Shown piece by piece: positions 1 to 6,673 of a DNA stretch of 14,663 nucleotides. Location of the stretch: positions 1-14,663 of the forward strand of contig WRJV01000309.1 of the NCBI GenBank assembly GCA_009778415.1. The letters are read 5' to 3'. Below the pieces are notes generated by a model. The model was not told where the DNA came from, did no database searches, and saw nothing but the letters and a program-made list of their open reading frames with translations. Each line of letters starts with the position of its first letter. Position 1 is the stretch's first letter. The stretch is from Clostridiales bacterium. Lineage in GTDB: Bacteria; Bacillota; Clostridia; Peptostreptococcales; Anaerovoracaceae. The position numbers were made by a program, and so were the translations under genes.

Positions 1-517
1 CCGTGCAATCCGCCAGCCTGTCCCCGATTATCATCCACGTTCCGCTTGGGGCGTTTTCAACAATGCCCTTCACCATGGCTGTTTTGTCCGGGGACCCGCA
101 CCTGACGTCCTTGAAAAATTCGGAAATCCCGCCGGCGGAAAGGGCGGCGCACACATGGCTTTCCGACCCTGTGCTCGCCAGCGACACGTAAGAGCGGCGC
201 TCGCATAAAATGCTGAGCAGTTCATAGGCGCCTTCGAAGAGGATTTCGCCGCCCATGCATGCCATCGCATCGTTTTCATCGTTCTCAACTTCAAGCGCGT
301 ATTCTTCCAGCAAGTCGGCTCCGTAGCCAGGGTACAGCCGCCTGTAAAACTCAGCGTCGTGGCAGCCGATCAGCGTGGTTATGTCGGAAGGCTGCCTTAC
401 GGGCAGCTTAAACCTCGGGGCGCACCGCTGGCAAGCTGCCACAGTCGCCAAAGCCGTATTTATCAGCGTTCCGTCCATGTCAAAAATAAAGCTGAAAGGA
501 CGCGCAAGCTCAATCAA
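1..517 (-). CDS. HAD-superfamily hydrolase (phosphoglycolate phosphatase-like), partial at window edge
   Basis: The frame is open for 172 codons and runs off the left edge, so the C-terminus is missing. It is predicted to be a cytoplasmic phosphatase or phosphotransferase of the HAD superfamily; the substrate cannot be told. All four HAD motifs are visible: DMDGT near residue 13 (nucleophile Asp and acid/base Asp), a Ser/Thr in ASTGS, a Lys in PDKTAM, and GDRLAD near the break. The only ATG near the N-terminus lies inside DMDGT. The likely start is therefore TTG at 517, preceded by a G-rich Shine-Dalgarno-like GGGGGAC about 4 nt upstream. This start overlaps the end of the metallo-beta-lactamase gene by 8 nt, which suggests translational coupling and one transcript. 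The domain between motifs I and II is the alpha-helical cap typical of the PGP/beta-phosphoglucomutase group. Confidence 0.8.
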   Translation of the reverse strand, partial: MIELARPFSFIFDMDGTLINTALATVAACQRCAPRFKLPVRQPSDITTLIGCHDAEFYRRLYPGYGADLLEEYALEVENDENDAMACMGGEILFEGAYELLSILCERRSYVSLASTGSESHVCAALSAGGISEFFKDVRCGSPDKTAMVKGIVENAPSGTWMIIGDRLADCT

Positions 518-1481
518 CTTTGTCCCCCGCGTCGTCTGCAGTCAACGCCTGGGTAGCAGAAAAACTGTAAGCAGCCCCGTCGGTGCTCATTACGATAGTG
601 CCATCCTTGAACGTGCCGTACACAGTGGCGCCGATGCCGAAAAACCGCTCAAGCGCTGCAAGGTGGGGATGGTTGTACCTGTTGCCCACGCCAGCGGACA
701 CAATGACGTATTCCGGGTCTGTAATGCTCAAAAAATCTGCGCTGGACGAGGTTTTTGAACCGTGGTGGGCGGCTTTCAAGACATCAACCTTGGAAAACCT
801 GGAAAGCAGGTCCTTTTCAGACTTCGCTTCCATGTCGCCTGTCAGAAGCACGCTTACGTCGTTGTACCTGAGAACGGCAACGATGCTGTTGTCGTTGACG
901 TCTTTGTAGGGCTTGACCGGCGTTATGATTTCTATTGAAGCGCCGTTGCCCATGTCATACACAGTGTCTGACGCGACTGAGAACTCGCAGTTCTGCTTTG
1001 CGCTGGCGGTTTCGGAGAACGACCTGTACGTGGCGGTGTCCTTCTCCTCGCCGTTGTAGAGGATTTTTTCGATGTCAAACGCGTTTATCAAGTCTGGAAG
1101 GCCGCCAATGTGGTCGGAGTCGGGGTGCGTGGCTATTACCAACTCAATCGGGGGGTCTACGAAAGGTGCTATGTATTCCGAAACGACTTTGCCGTATTTC
1201 TGAATGCCGGCGTCGATCAACACCTCATAGTCGCCGAAATCGATGAATATCGAGTCCCCTTGGCCGACGTCTATGAAATGGACCGTCATCGTTTGCGGGC
1301 TGGCATCTGCGGCGCCGCTTTCTGCGGAGTCGCCCGCAAGCCCCGGCACCTCGCCCGACAGCGCCTGTTCGCCTTCTGGGATGTTTACCGGGTCTTCCGC
1401 TTCAATGCAGCCATACAAGGGCGCAACGGCTAAGAGCGCCGCCACAAGCAGCGCAAAGAACTTAACATGTTTTTTCATCAT
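510..1481 (-). CDS. Predicted lipoprotein with ComEC/Rec2-type metallo-beta-lactamase domain
   Basis: This is a 323-residue protein. The N-terminus is a signal peptide with a lipobox (LYGC, Cys25), so it is probably anchored outside the cytoplasmic membrane. A low-complexity Ala/Ser/Glu/Pro linker follows to about residue 63. The metallo-beta-lactamase fold starts with FIDVGQGDS (69-77), then THPDSDHIGG (118-127, the metal-binding HxxxDH), GDME (215-218) and AAHHGSKTSS (237-246). These are the signatures of the hydrolase domain fused to ComEC channels, but here there is no channel, as in many stand-alone family members. Such proteins are presumed phosphodiesterases or nucleases; the substrate is unknown. 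Two ATGs are adjacent. AGGTGA at 1485-1490 lies only 3 nt from the first and 6 nt from the second (1478), so the second may be used. A good promoter lies directly upstream. Confidence 0.85.
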   Translation of the reverse strand: MMKKHVKFFALLVAALLAVAPLYGCIEAEDPVNIPEGEQALSGEVPGLAGDSAESGAADASPQTMTVHFIDVGQGDSIFIDFGDYEVLIDAGIQKYGKVVSEYIAPFVDPPIELVIATHPDSDHIGGLPDLINAFDIEKILYNGEEKDTATYRSFSETASAKQNCEFSVASDTVYDMGNGASIEIITPVKPYKDVNDNSIVAVLRYNDVSVLLTGDMEAKSEKDLLSRFSKVDVLKAAHHGSKTSSSADFLSITDPEYVIVSAGVGNRYNHPHLAALERFFGIGATVYGTFKDGTIVMSTDGAAYSFSATQALTADDAGDKVD

Positions 1482-1523
1482 CGCTCACCTTCTATAAAAC
1501 ACAAAAGCTAAGGCTACAGCTTA

Positions 1524-1552
1524 ATGATATAAGATTTTCGGCTTTTTTTCAA
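1524..1552 (-). promoter_or_regulatory. Sigma-A-type promoter for the metallo-beta-lactamase/HAD operon
   Basis: On the minus strand, TTGAAA (1547-1552) and TATCAT (1524-1529) are separated by exactly 17 nt. Each hexamer is one mismatch from consensus. The predicted transcription start is near 1517, giving a leader of about 35 nt to the start codon. The promoter separates this pair from the GntR gene upstream. Confidence 0.6.
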
Positions 1553-1567
1553 TGCCTAATTTCAAAT

Positions 1568-2275
1568 TCAGTCCTCGTAAATTTCGTTGGGCCCTGACAT
1601 CGCACCGGAAACAGCGCTTTCAAGCGCCGCCTTGGCAGCGTCCACATCCCTGTCTTCTATGGCAGCCATGACCAAAGCCGCGTTGCCTAGCAAGGCTTCC
1701 TTGCCGTTTTTCTTGATGTACCTCGTCCACAGGTAGATGATGGGTATGCGAAAAGAATGGTATATCAGCGGAAGCAGCGTGTTGCTGCTGATCATTGCAA
1801 TCTCATGGTAAAACTCGAATGCAGCTTCGGCCAGCCTGTCTGTCTGAGGCTCCTCACACATGGCAGCGAACTTGTTTTTGACTGCGTTCAGGCTGTCTTC
1901 GGTCAAAATTGGTATGGCCAGGTCAAGGGCAAGTTTGTCGAGGACGATTTTGAGCTCCAAAATTGAACGGATTTCAGCCCTGCGCAGATGCCCGCCGTTG
2001 GAGTCCAGGATTGAGAGCAGTATCTCAATCGTGCCGTGGCGCCTGTAATCGGCCACGTAGACGCCCGAGCGGGGCTTTACGTGCAGGAAACCTTTGCGCG
2101 CCAGCTCAGAAAGCCCGCTGTTCACTATCCCTCGGCTAACTTGAAGGCGCTCTGCTAGTTCACGCTCAGAAGGCAATTTTTCACCCACCTCAAGCTTTCC
2201 GGAAAGGATCATCGCTTCCATCTCTTTTATGAAAAGCTCCTTAAGCGATGGTGCGGCAAGTTTTGAGAATTCCAT
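1568..2275 (-). CDS. GntR-family transcriptional regulator, FadR/FCD subfamily
   Basis: This is a 235-residue DNA-binding regulator. The N-terminal winged helix-turn-helix contains LPSERELAERLQVSR, the typical GntR recognition region, followed by the wing (GFLHVKPRSGVYV). The remainder is an all-helical FCD ligand-binding domain (HLRRAEIRSILE, FEFYHEIAMISSNTLL). The His in FYHEI and the SN pair fit the FCD metal/ligand pocket. The later conserved His, usual before the last helix pair, appears absent in GNAALVMAAIEDRD, so ligand binding may differ. An upstream ATG (2308) would add 11 residues. I prefer ATG 2275 because AGAGG lies 9 nt upstream of it and the predicted -10 box at 2328-2333 leaves almost no leader for the longer form. 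TGGT-N3-ACCA palindromes, the expected operator type for this subfamily, lie just upstream and suggest autoregulation. Confidence 0.88.
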   Translation of the reverse strand: MEFSKLAAPSLKELFIKEMEAMILSGKLEVGEKLPSERELAERLQVSRGIVNSGLSELARKGFLHVKPRSGVYVADYRRHGTIEILLSILDSNGGHLRRAEIRSILELKIVLDKLALDLAIPILTEDSLNAVKNKFAAMCEEPQTDRLAEAAFEFYHEIAMISSNTLLPLIYHSFRIPIIYLWTRYIKKNGKEALLGNAALVMAAIEDRDVDAAKAALESAVSGAMSGPNEIYED

Positions 2276-2327
2276 TTCAGAATGCCTCTCTTGACAGATA
2301 ATTCGCATAAAAAACTAGCACCTTACT

Positions 2328-2356
2328 ATTATATCACAACTTTCTTGGTAAAACCA
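2328..2356 (-). promoter_or_regulatory. Probable promoter of the GntR gene, overlapping an operator
   Basis: A perfect TATAAT on the minus strand lies at 2328-2333. The -35 position 17 nt away (2351-2356, TGGTTT) matches consensus poorly and coincides with the right half of the TGGT-N3-ACCA palindrome at 2346-2356. A regulator bound there would cover the -35 region, consistent with autorepression (inference). Confidence 0.45.
2346..2356. promoter_or_regulatory. Operator-like palindrome 1 (TGGT-AAA-ACCA)
   Basis: An 11-bp perfect inverted repeat with a 3-nt centre matches the known GntR/FadR-subfamily operator form (TGGT-N3-ACCA). It is nested in a longer repeat: TTGGTAA at 2345 is mirrored by TTACCAA at 2360. 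It lies next to the GntR gene and over its predicted -35 region. Confidence 0.6.
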
Positions 2357-2377
2357 CAATTACCAATGAATTACATC

Positions 2378-2388
2378 TGGTATGACCA
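2378..2388. promoter_or_regulatory. Operator-like palindrome 2 (TGGT-ATG-ACCA)
   Basis: This has the same arms and spacing as palindrome 1. Its centre is 32 bp away, close to three helical turns, so proteins on the two sites would sit on the same DNA face. It lies about 25 bp upstream of the -35 box of the plus-strand promoter at 2413. Confidence 0.6.
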
Positions 2389-2412
2389 AAAAAAATAATT
2401 TCAAAATAATGC

Positions 2413-2441
2413 TTGACAAACCGCATAATATCTAGTATTAT
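2413..2441 (+). promoter_or_regulatory. Strong sigma-A-type promoter driving the structured RNA
   Basis: TTGACA (2413-2418) is perfect. TATTAT (2436-2441) follows at 17 nt; TATAAT also occurs at 2439-2444 but with 20-nt spacing. The predicted start near 2449 falls on the first base of the 10-bp arm that pairs with the RNA's 3' end. The -10 region is embedded in a perfect 14-bp palindrome (2434-2447). Operator-like palindromes lie on both sides. Confidence 0.7.
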
Positions 2442-2448
2442 AATACTT

Positions 2449-2640
2449 AAGCAGTTTCGATCTATGGCATGACCACATGACGGTCTTGTGTATTGAAGAG
2501 AGATTAAAGGCATTTGCGCATTATTTATGCAGAGGGTAAAGACGCAGCGCAGGTATGGCTTGCATTAATTGGTGCATTTTGCACTCTGTTCACGGCTAGA
2601 AAAGCGTGGCTTGTGTCAATGAGAGAAACTGCTTGTTTAT
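2449..2640 (+). ncRNA. Structured small RNA, 6S RNA-like candidate
   Basis: There is no credible protein frame here, but a strong promoter points in. The predicted 5' end AAGCAGTTTC (2449-2458) is exactly complementary to GAAACTGCTT (2625-2634), giving a 10-bp closing stem and a molecule of about 190 nt. Inside it, the segment from 2468 to 2477 can pair with 2612-2621 (nine pairs, two bulges). A small hairpin (CACG...CGTG, 2591-2608) sits on the 3' side of an open central region. An apical stem joins CAGAGGGTAAA (2530-2540) to 2578-2588 (ten pairs, one mismatch). A rod with paired ends, a large central bubble and a hairpin on the bubble's 3' side is the known architecture and size of bacterial 6S RNA, which binds sigma-70/sigma-A RNA polymerase. 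The identification rests on shape only; I did not recognise conserved 6S sequence. It could be another RNA class. Confidence 0.5.
2465..2475. promoter_or_regulatory. Operator-like palindrome 3 (TGGC-ATG-ACCA), one mismatch
   Basis: This 11-bp site differs from palindrome 2 by a single base (TGGC for TGGT). It lies at about +17 to +27 of the predicted RNA. Its centre is 87 bp from palindrome 2, on the other side of the promoter. This placement could allow looping or a roadblock. It also lies in a segment that pairs within the RNA, so the match could be a by-product of RNA structure. Confidence 0.35.
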
Positions 2641-2655
2641 TGACTTGCGGCTTAA

Positions 2656-2694
2656 TAGCACAAGGGCAGTTCCCTCGGTAAATGATTGTTGCTA
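2656..2694 (+). other. Second hairpin between the small RNA and the terminator
   Basis: TAGCA (2656-2660) can pair with TGCTA (2690-2694), extended by CAA/TTG across a one-base bulge. An inner hairpin AGGG/CCCT has a five-base loop (2663-2675). It lies after the closing stem of the small RNA and before the terminator at 2706, so the primary transcript may extend to about 2751 and be trimmed. No reading frame with a ribosome site was seen here. Confidence 0.3.
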
Positions 2695-2705
2695 AATTAT
2701 GCTTA

Positions 2706-2751
2706 CATGCAAAAAGCGGGGTTATGCGGAAGCATCCCCGCTTTTTGCATG
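2706..2751. terminator. Large symmetric rho-independent terminator, bidirectional
   Basis: A perfect 16-bp stem (2706-2721 with 2736-2751) contains AAAAAGCGGGG on one arm and CCCCGCTTTTT on the other. The 14-nt top refolds as ATGC-GGAA-GCAT, a GGAA tetraloop hairpin. The A and T runs flank the GC core symmetrically, so it can end plus-strand transcription from 2449 and minus-strand transcription of the amidase gene, whose stop codon is 17 bp away. Confidence 0.85.
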
Positions 2752-2767
2752 CGGTTTGCCTTTTAGG

Positions 2768-5700
2768 CTATTTCGTATAATGGATGAACAGGTCGAGCAG
2801 GTCGAGCATGTCTATCACGCCGTCGCCGTTCACGTCGCACATGCTTGCAGTGACGCCGTTGCCCCACGCGTCGCTTACTTTGACCTGGGTCGCCCATTCA
2901 GCCGAATCGCTGATGAACCCGCAGTACAGCAGCATGATGCCCAGGTCTAAGGCGTCCACGGTGCCGTCCCTATTAAGGTCGTACTTCGATTTGGCGACAA
3001 TTGCTGTGGCAGTGCCGTTTTTTATGTTGGCTCCGACGTATTTGGTCGTGTCGTCGAGGAATACAACCTTGGCAGACGTTATAGCCATGGCAGCATTGCC
3101 AAAACCCTTTGGCGCACAGATGAATTTTGCGATGTCCACAGGCGTTTCCGAGGTCAGGCCGGTGGTGGCGCCGGATGGCAGCGCCAAGGTGACAGTGCCG
3201 CTCCAATTGTTTCCGCCTGCATGAACCCAGAGGATGCCGTTCATAGGCGCAAAGCCGTTAAGCCCCAGCAGGTCCTTGCCGGAGAGCATGCTGCCGTCAA
3301 TTTCAAAGGTTAGGCTGACGTTCAGCACATTTTCCGCATTTTCAACAGACAAGTTGAACTCCACATCTCCTCCAATGAAGCTCACAGGCGCCGTATGAAT
3401 GCCGACAACAACAGCGGATTTGTAGATCGCGGCGTTCAGGGCACGGGCTGCCTCCATGTAGTCTGAAGCTGTGGACGCAGGGTCTGCCAACACCTGCTGC
3501 GCGCTTTCCAGTGCAGTTGCAAAGGACGGTTTGAGGGACATGCTGTCCTTGACCATGTTGGCGTAGTCCACGATTGACTGAAGGAAGGCGGGCTTCGCCA
3601 GCAAGCTGTTCAGGGAGCTGTAAGCCGCTGCGACTTCCTCGGGAAGAGAAAATTCGTCCGCATTGACGGAAGCGGCGCTGTCAAGCAAGCCCAGAAAGTC
3701 CTCCTTGATTGCAGAGTTAAGAAAATCGGCATTGATTTCTGACGCAAATGCCACCGTTTCGCCTAGTTGGGCTTTGCCGGCCGGCGTTACAGCCAGCAAT
3801 GCGCCCCGCAATGCTTCATCGGCTTTATCGATGTCCATCTGAGGCAAGAAATTGTCTTGGTACACGCTCAATGATGCATTGTAGATGCTTTGGAACTGCG
3901 CCCGCTCGCTTGAGGAAAGCCTTTGCGCTGCCCCTATCGCAACCTGAAGGCGGGCTTTGTCTGCCATGCCAGGCGGGACGCGGTACATTGTCGCCTGTTC
4001 GACCACGTATGCGAATTCAAGCAGCTTCGCTTCGGTAAACGCAGTGCCTGTGAAGATGATGTTGGTCGACGCACCCGTGCCACCGGAATACTGGAGGGGG
4101 ACTGACACTGTTGGGTAGCCGGCCCTTGCGCCTATGCTTGAGGTCCCCGTGGTTATCAAGCCGTCGAGGTTGTACTCCTTTAGGACATAGTCTATCCCGT
4201 TGGTCCGCGAATAAGCTATTTCCCGCAAAATGTCTGCCTCGTACCTCGCCTTGTCCGCTACAAGGTCCATGTCGGCCGCAGCTATCAGCCACCTCTGCCT
4301 GTATGGGATGGCGCCGCCGGGGTGGTCTACCTCGTAAGCCAGGTTGAAGTCGATGATGTCCTGAATCGTCTTGAAGGGGTAGCTCGGATCGAGCGTTTCC
4401 AAGTATGCAGCAAGGTCCCTCTTGAATTCGTAGTCGAGGACGGAGGTGCTGGGGGCTGACGGGTTGCTGTTCGGGTTTGAAGGGTTGTAGTACGTAAGCG
4501 CCGTGCCGTTTGGCTTTGTCACGATTTCAGCGCCAGCGTCCCTGAGAGCCTGCAGCGCGGCTTGGAACGGCGCATAAGTTGCGCTGGTCGCAGCAGGGAT
4601 GCCGGTGAGGCCCAGCCTCTTGCCTGCAAGGCCGCCCAATTTCAGGCTTTGGGTGTAGTCCACGCCTGTTACCCCGGCTGCCGCGATCCCTTCAGTGAAC
4701 GGGTCGTGGGGGTCGTAGCCCGCCATGGCGTTAAGCAGGATGGCAAGGTCTGTCACATTGCGCCCCATCGGCCCGGGCGTGTCCTGAGTGGCAGATATGG
4801 GGATGACGCCGTAGCGGCTGATCAAGCCGACAGTGGGTTTGACGGCTGCAATGAAATTCCTCGCTGCCGGGCTCAAGATGGAACCGTCAGTCTCAGTACC
4901 GACTGTGATCGCAGCCAGGGCAGCGGCGGCAGCGGCGCCGGAGCCTGCGGATGAGCCGCTGGGGGTTAGGGTTGAGGTGTCGCCTAGGAGCCGGTTTGGC
5001 CGGTAAGGGTTCTTGACTTGGCCACCCAGTGCGGAAAAGCCGGCCGGCATGCTTGAGTCTACGGAGTGGGCAAACTCAGTCATGTTGAGTTTGCCCAATA
5101 TGACTGCCCCTGCTGCTTTCAAGTTCGTGACAAGGGGCGCGTCGTATGGCGGGTAGTTGTTTGACAAGGCTATAGAGCCCGCAGTGTTGGGCATGCCGAC
5201 GACGTTGATGTTGTCTTTTAGCAGCACTGGGATGCCGAACATGCCTTTGGCGACAGATGGGTCTTCCGCGAACGCAGCGTCGCACTTGGCAGCGTCGGAC
5301 AGGGCGTTTGGGTTGATGGCCCGCACAGAATTCAGCATGATGGTGTTGTGCTCGTACAATTCAATTCTGGTCAGGTACATCTGCGTCAGTTGCTGATAGG
5401 TAAGCTTGCCTGCCAGGACTAGGTTTTGCATGTCTGAAATAGTTGCGTTTTGGAGATCGACGGTTAGCGCATCTAGGGCAACCCGCAATTCCAATGCAGC
5501 CAGTTTAATTCTGCCCACTGACCCTACGGGGCTTTGGGCAAGCTTCTCAGCCTTTTCCGTTGAGTAGGCGAGCTGGCTTGCGATGCCGGCAGGGCAACCG
5601 TCAAGCTCGCTCTGGGGGACGCCTTTTGCTTCGCTGACCAAAGACTGAAGCTCCATCTGAAGCGTTTCCTTGACTGGGTCAACCCAAGCGTTTGCCGTCG

Positions 5701-5782
5701 CGAAAGCGTAAGACGGGAAAACCATCACCAACGCCAAGAGCAGCGGCAGGATTCTTAGCCTGTGCGTTCTTTTTCCTTCCAT
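2768..5782 (-). CDS. Secreted amidase-signature enzyme with cohesin-like region and C-terminal dockerin
   Basis: This 1004-residue exported protein opens with basic residues and a hydrophobic stretch ending in SYAFATA (signal peptide, cleavage near 26-32). The amidase-signature domain spans roughly 110-640. The family's Ser-cisSer-Lys triad is visible as Lys189 (LLKDN), Ser277 (PSGSSAGS) and Ser301 (GTETDGSI); the 24-residue Ser-Ser spacing matches known members. Such enzymes hydrolyse amide bonds, but the substrate is unknown. A helical Ala-rich linker follows to about 789, then a beta-rich region at 790-933 that resembles a cohesin or carbohydrate-binding module. The end (934-1004) is a type I dockerin with two calcium loops, DLNRDGTVD and DVNGDGVID. 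Dockerins normally attach enzymes to cohesin scaffolds such as cellulosomes. AGGAGG lies 9 nt before the ATG, and promoter and terminator are both present, so it is a single-gene unit. Confidence 0.9.
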   Translation of the reverse strand: MEGKRTHRLRILPLLLALVMVFPSYAFATANAWVDPVKETLQMELQSLVSEAKGVPQSELDGCPAGIASQLAYSTEKAEKLAQSPVGSVGRIKLAALELRVALDALTVDLQNATISDMQNLVLAGKLTYQQLTQMYLTRIELYEHNTIMLNSVRAINPNALSDAAKCDAAFAEDPSVAKGMFGIPVLLKDNINVVGMPNTAGSIALSNNYPPYDAPLVTNLKAAGAVILGKLNMTEFAHSVDSSMPAGFSALGGQVKNPYRPNRLLGDTSTLTPSGSSAGSGAAAAAALAAITVGTETDGSILSPAARNFIAAVKPTVGLISRYGVIPISATQDTPGPMGRNVTDLAILLNAMAGYDPHDPFTEGIAAAGVTGVDYTQSLKLGGLAGKRLGLTGIPAATSATYAPFQAALQALRDAGAEIVTKPNGTALTYYNPSNPNSNPSAPSTSVLDYEFKRDLAAYLETLDPSYPFKTIQDIIDFNLAYEVDHPGGAIPYRQRWLIAAADMDLVADKARYEADILREIAYSRTNGIDYVLKEYNLDGLITTGTSSIGARAGYPTVSVPLQYSGGTGASTNIIFTGTAFTEAKLLEFAYVVEQATMYRVPPGMADKARLQVAIGAAQRLSSSERAQFQSIYNASLSVYQDNFLPQMDIDKADEALRGALLAVTPAGKAQLGETVAFASEINADFLNSAIKEDFLGLLDSAASVNADEFSLPEEVAAAYSSLNSLLAKPAFLQSIVDYANMVKDSMSLKPSFATALESAQQVLADPASTASDYMEAARALNAAIYKSAVVVGIHTAPVSFIGGDVEFNLSVENAENVLNVSLTFEIDGSMLSGKDLLGLNGFAPMNGILWVHAGGNNWSGTVTLALPSGATTGLTSETPVDIAKFICAPKGFGNAAMAITSAKVVFLDDTTKYVGANIKNGTATAIVAKSKYDLNRDGTVDALDLGIMLLYCGFISDSAEWATQVKVSDAWGNGVTASMCDVNGDGVIDMLDLLDLFIHYTK

Positions 5783-5843
5783 TTTTTATTCCTCCTCTTT
5801 TTTTTACCATTATGCGAGGCAAAATGGCTATAATTACACCTCA

Positions 5844-5872
5844 ATTAAAACAAAACAGACGGAAAATGTCAA
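5844..5872 (-). promoter_or_regulatory. Sigma-A-type promoter of the amidase gene
   Basis: On the minus strand a perfect TTGACA (5867-5872) is followed after exactly 17 nt by TTTAAT (5844-5849, one mismatch). The predicted start is near 5837, giving a leader of about 55 nt that contains AGGAGG. It is divergent from the ung promoter. Confidence 0.65.
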
Positions 5873-5901
5873 GTATAGGAGACGGTATTGACAATACATG
5901 C

Positions 5902-5930
5902 TTGTTGCAGCTGTAGAAAGATGATATAAT
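5902..5930 (+). promoter_or_regulatory. Promoter of ung-xth
   Basis: A perfect TATAAT (5925-5930) is preceded at 17 nt by a weak -35 box, TTGTTG (5902-5907). Transcription would start near 5937, just before the GGAGG at 5941 and the ATG at 5956. This places the true ung start downstream of the in-frame TTG at 5935. Confidence 0.5.
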
Positions 5931-5955
5931 ACGCTTGAACGGAGGCATCCGGAAC

Positions 5956-6627
5956 ATGGTCAACATAGGCAACAGCTGGGACAAGGTCCTTGAAGGCGAA
6001 TTCGACAAGGGCTATTACCAGGAGCTGAGGAGCTTTTTAATCAGCGAATACAAGAGCAGGGCAATATACCCCAACATGCACGATATCTTCAATGCGTTGA
6101 AAAGCACGGCATACGAGGACGTAAAGGCAGTCATACTGGGGCAGGACCCGTACCACGAGCCGGGGCAGGCGCACGGGCTCTGTTTTTCGGTGCAGAAAGG
6201 GACTCCGCCGCCACCGTCGCTGGTCAACATATTCAAAGAACTGGAAAGCGACCTGGGAACAAAGCCGCCCTCCCACGGCTGCCTCGCCGACTGGGCAAAG
6301 CATGGGGTCCTGCTGCTCAACACCGTACTGACCGTGAGGCGCGGGCAGGCGAACTCCCACAAGGGGAAGGGCTGGGAAACCTTTACCGACAGGGTGATAA
6401 AGCTGCTTGACGAAAGGGAGAAACCCATCGTTTTCATCCTGTGGGGCGCCAACGCAAAAGCGAAGTCCGTGCTGCTTTCAAACCCGGCGCACCTGATAAT
6501 TGCAGGCGTACACCCGAGCCCGCTTTCCGCGCACAACGGGTTCTGGGGAGGGAAGTACTTTTCGCGCACGAACGAGTTCTTAGAACAGATCGGCGAAGCT
6601 CCAATCGATTGGGAAATTAGCGAATAA
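5956..6627 (+). CDS. ung: Uracil-DNA glycosylase, family 1
   Basis: This 223-residue cytoplasmic enzyme excises uracil from DNA and so starts base-excision repair. Family 1 motifs are clear: LGQDPYH (61-67, catalytic Asp64), LLNTVLTV (120-127, Asn that reads uracil), and HPSPLSAHNGF (186-196, catalytic His186 and the minor-groove loop). Length matches the family (about 220-230). An in-frame TTG at 5935 would add seven residues. I chose ATG 5956 because GGAGG lies 10 nt upstream and the predicted transcript starts near 5937. The AP-endonuclease gene xth follows after 46 nt on the same strand with no terminator between, so the two repair genes are probably co-transcribed. Confidence 0.96.
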   Translation: MVNIGNSWDKVLEGEFDKGYYQELRSFLISEYKSRAIYPNMHDIFNALKSTAYEDVKAVILGQDPYHEPGQAHGLCFSVQKGTPPPPSLVNIFKELESDLGTKPPSHGCLADWAKHGVLLLNTVLTVRRGQANSHKGKGWETFTDRVIKLLDEREKPIVFILWGANAKAKSVLLSNPAHLIIAGVHPSPLSAHNGFWGGKYFSRTNEFLEQIGEAPIDWEISE

Positions 6628-6673
6628 TAATCAAGGGGCAGCAGCTTTGGCAGAGCAGGAGGTGGTGAGCAGG

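Noticed and set aside
2500..2565. Resemblance to a cyclic-di-GMP riboswitch (AAAGGCA and GACGCAGCGC stretches)
   Set aside because: The conserved AAACC and GACGCAAAGCC blocks are not in the right order or spacing, and no coding gene follows downstream on that strand.
2619..2681. A 20-codon reading frame inside the small-RNA region
   Set aside because: It has no Shine-Dalgarno site, overlaps the 3' arm of the closing stem, and is one of several short frames expected by chance.
3748..4954. Plus-strand open frames of 90-130 codons opposite the amidase gene
   Set aside because: They lack ribosome sites and protein-like composition. The amidase frame on the other strand is continuous and carries catalytic motifs.
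5888..5893. A perfect TTGACA on the plus strand upstream of ung
   Set aside because: No -10 box lies 16-18 nt downstream; the TATAAT at 5925 is 31 nt away.
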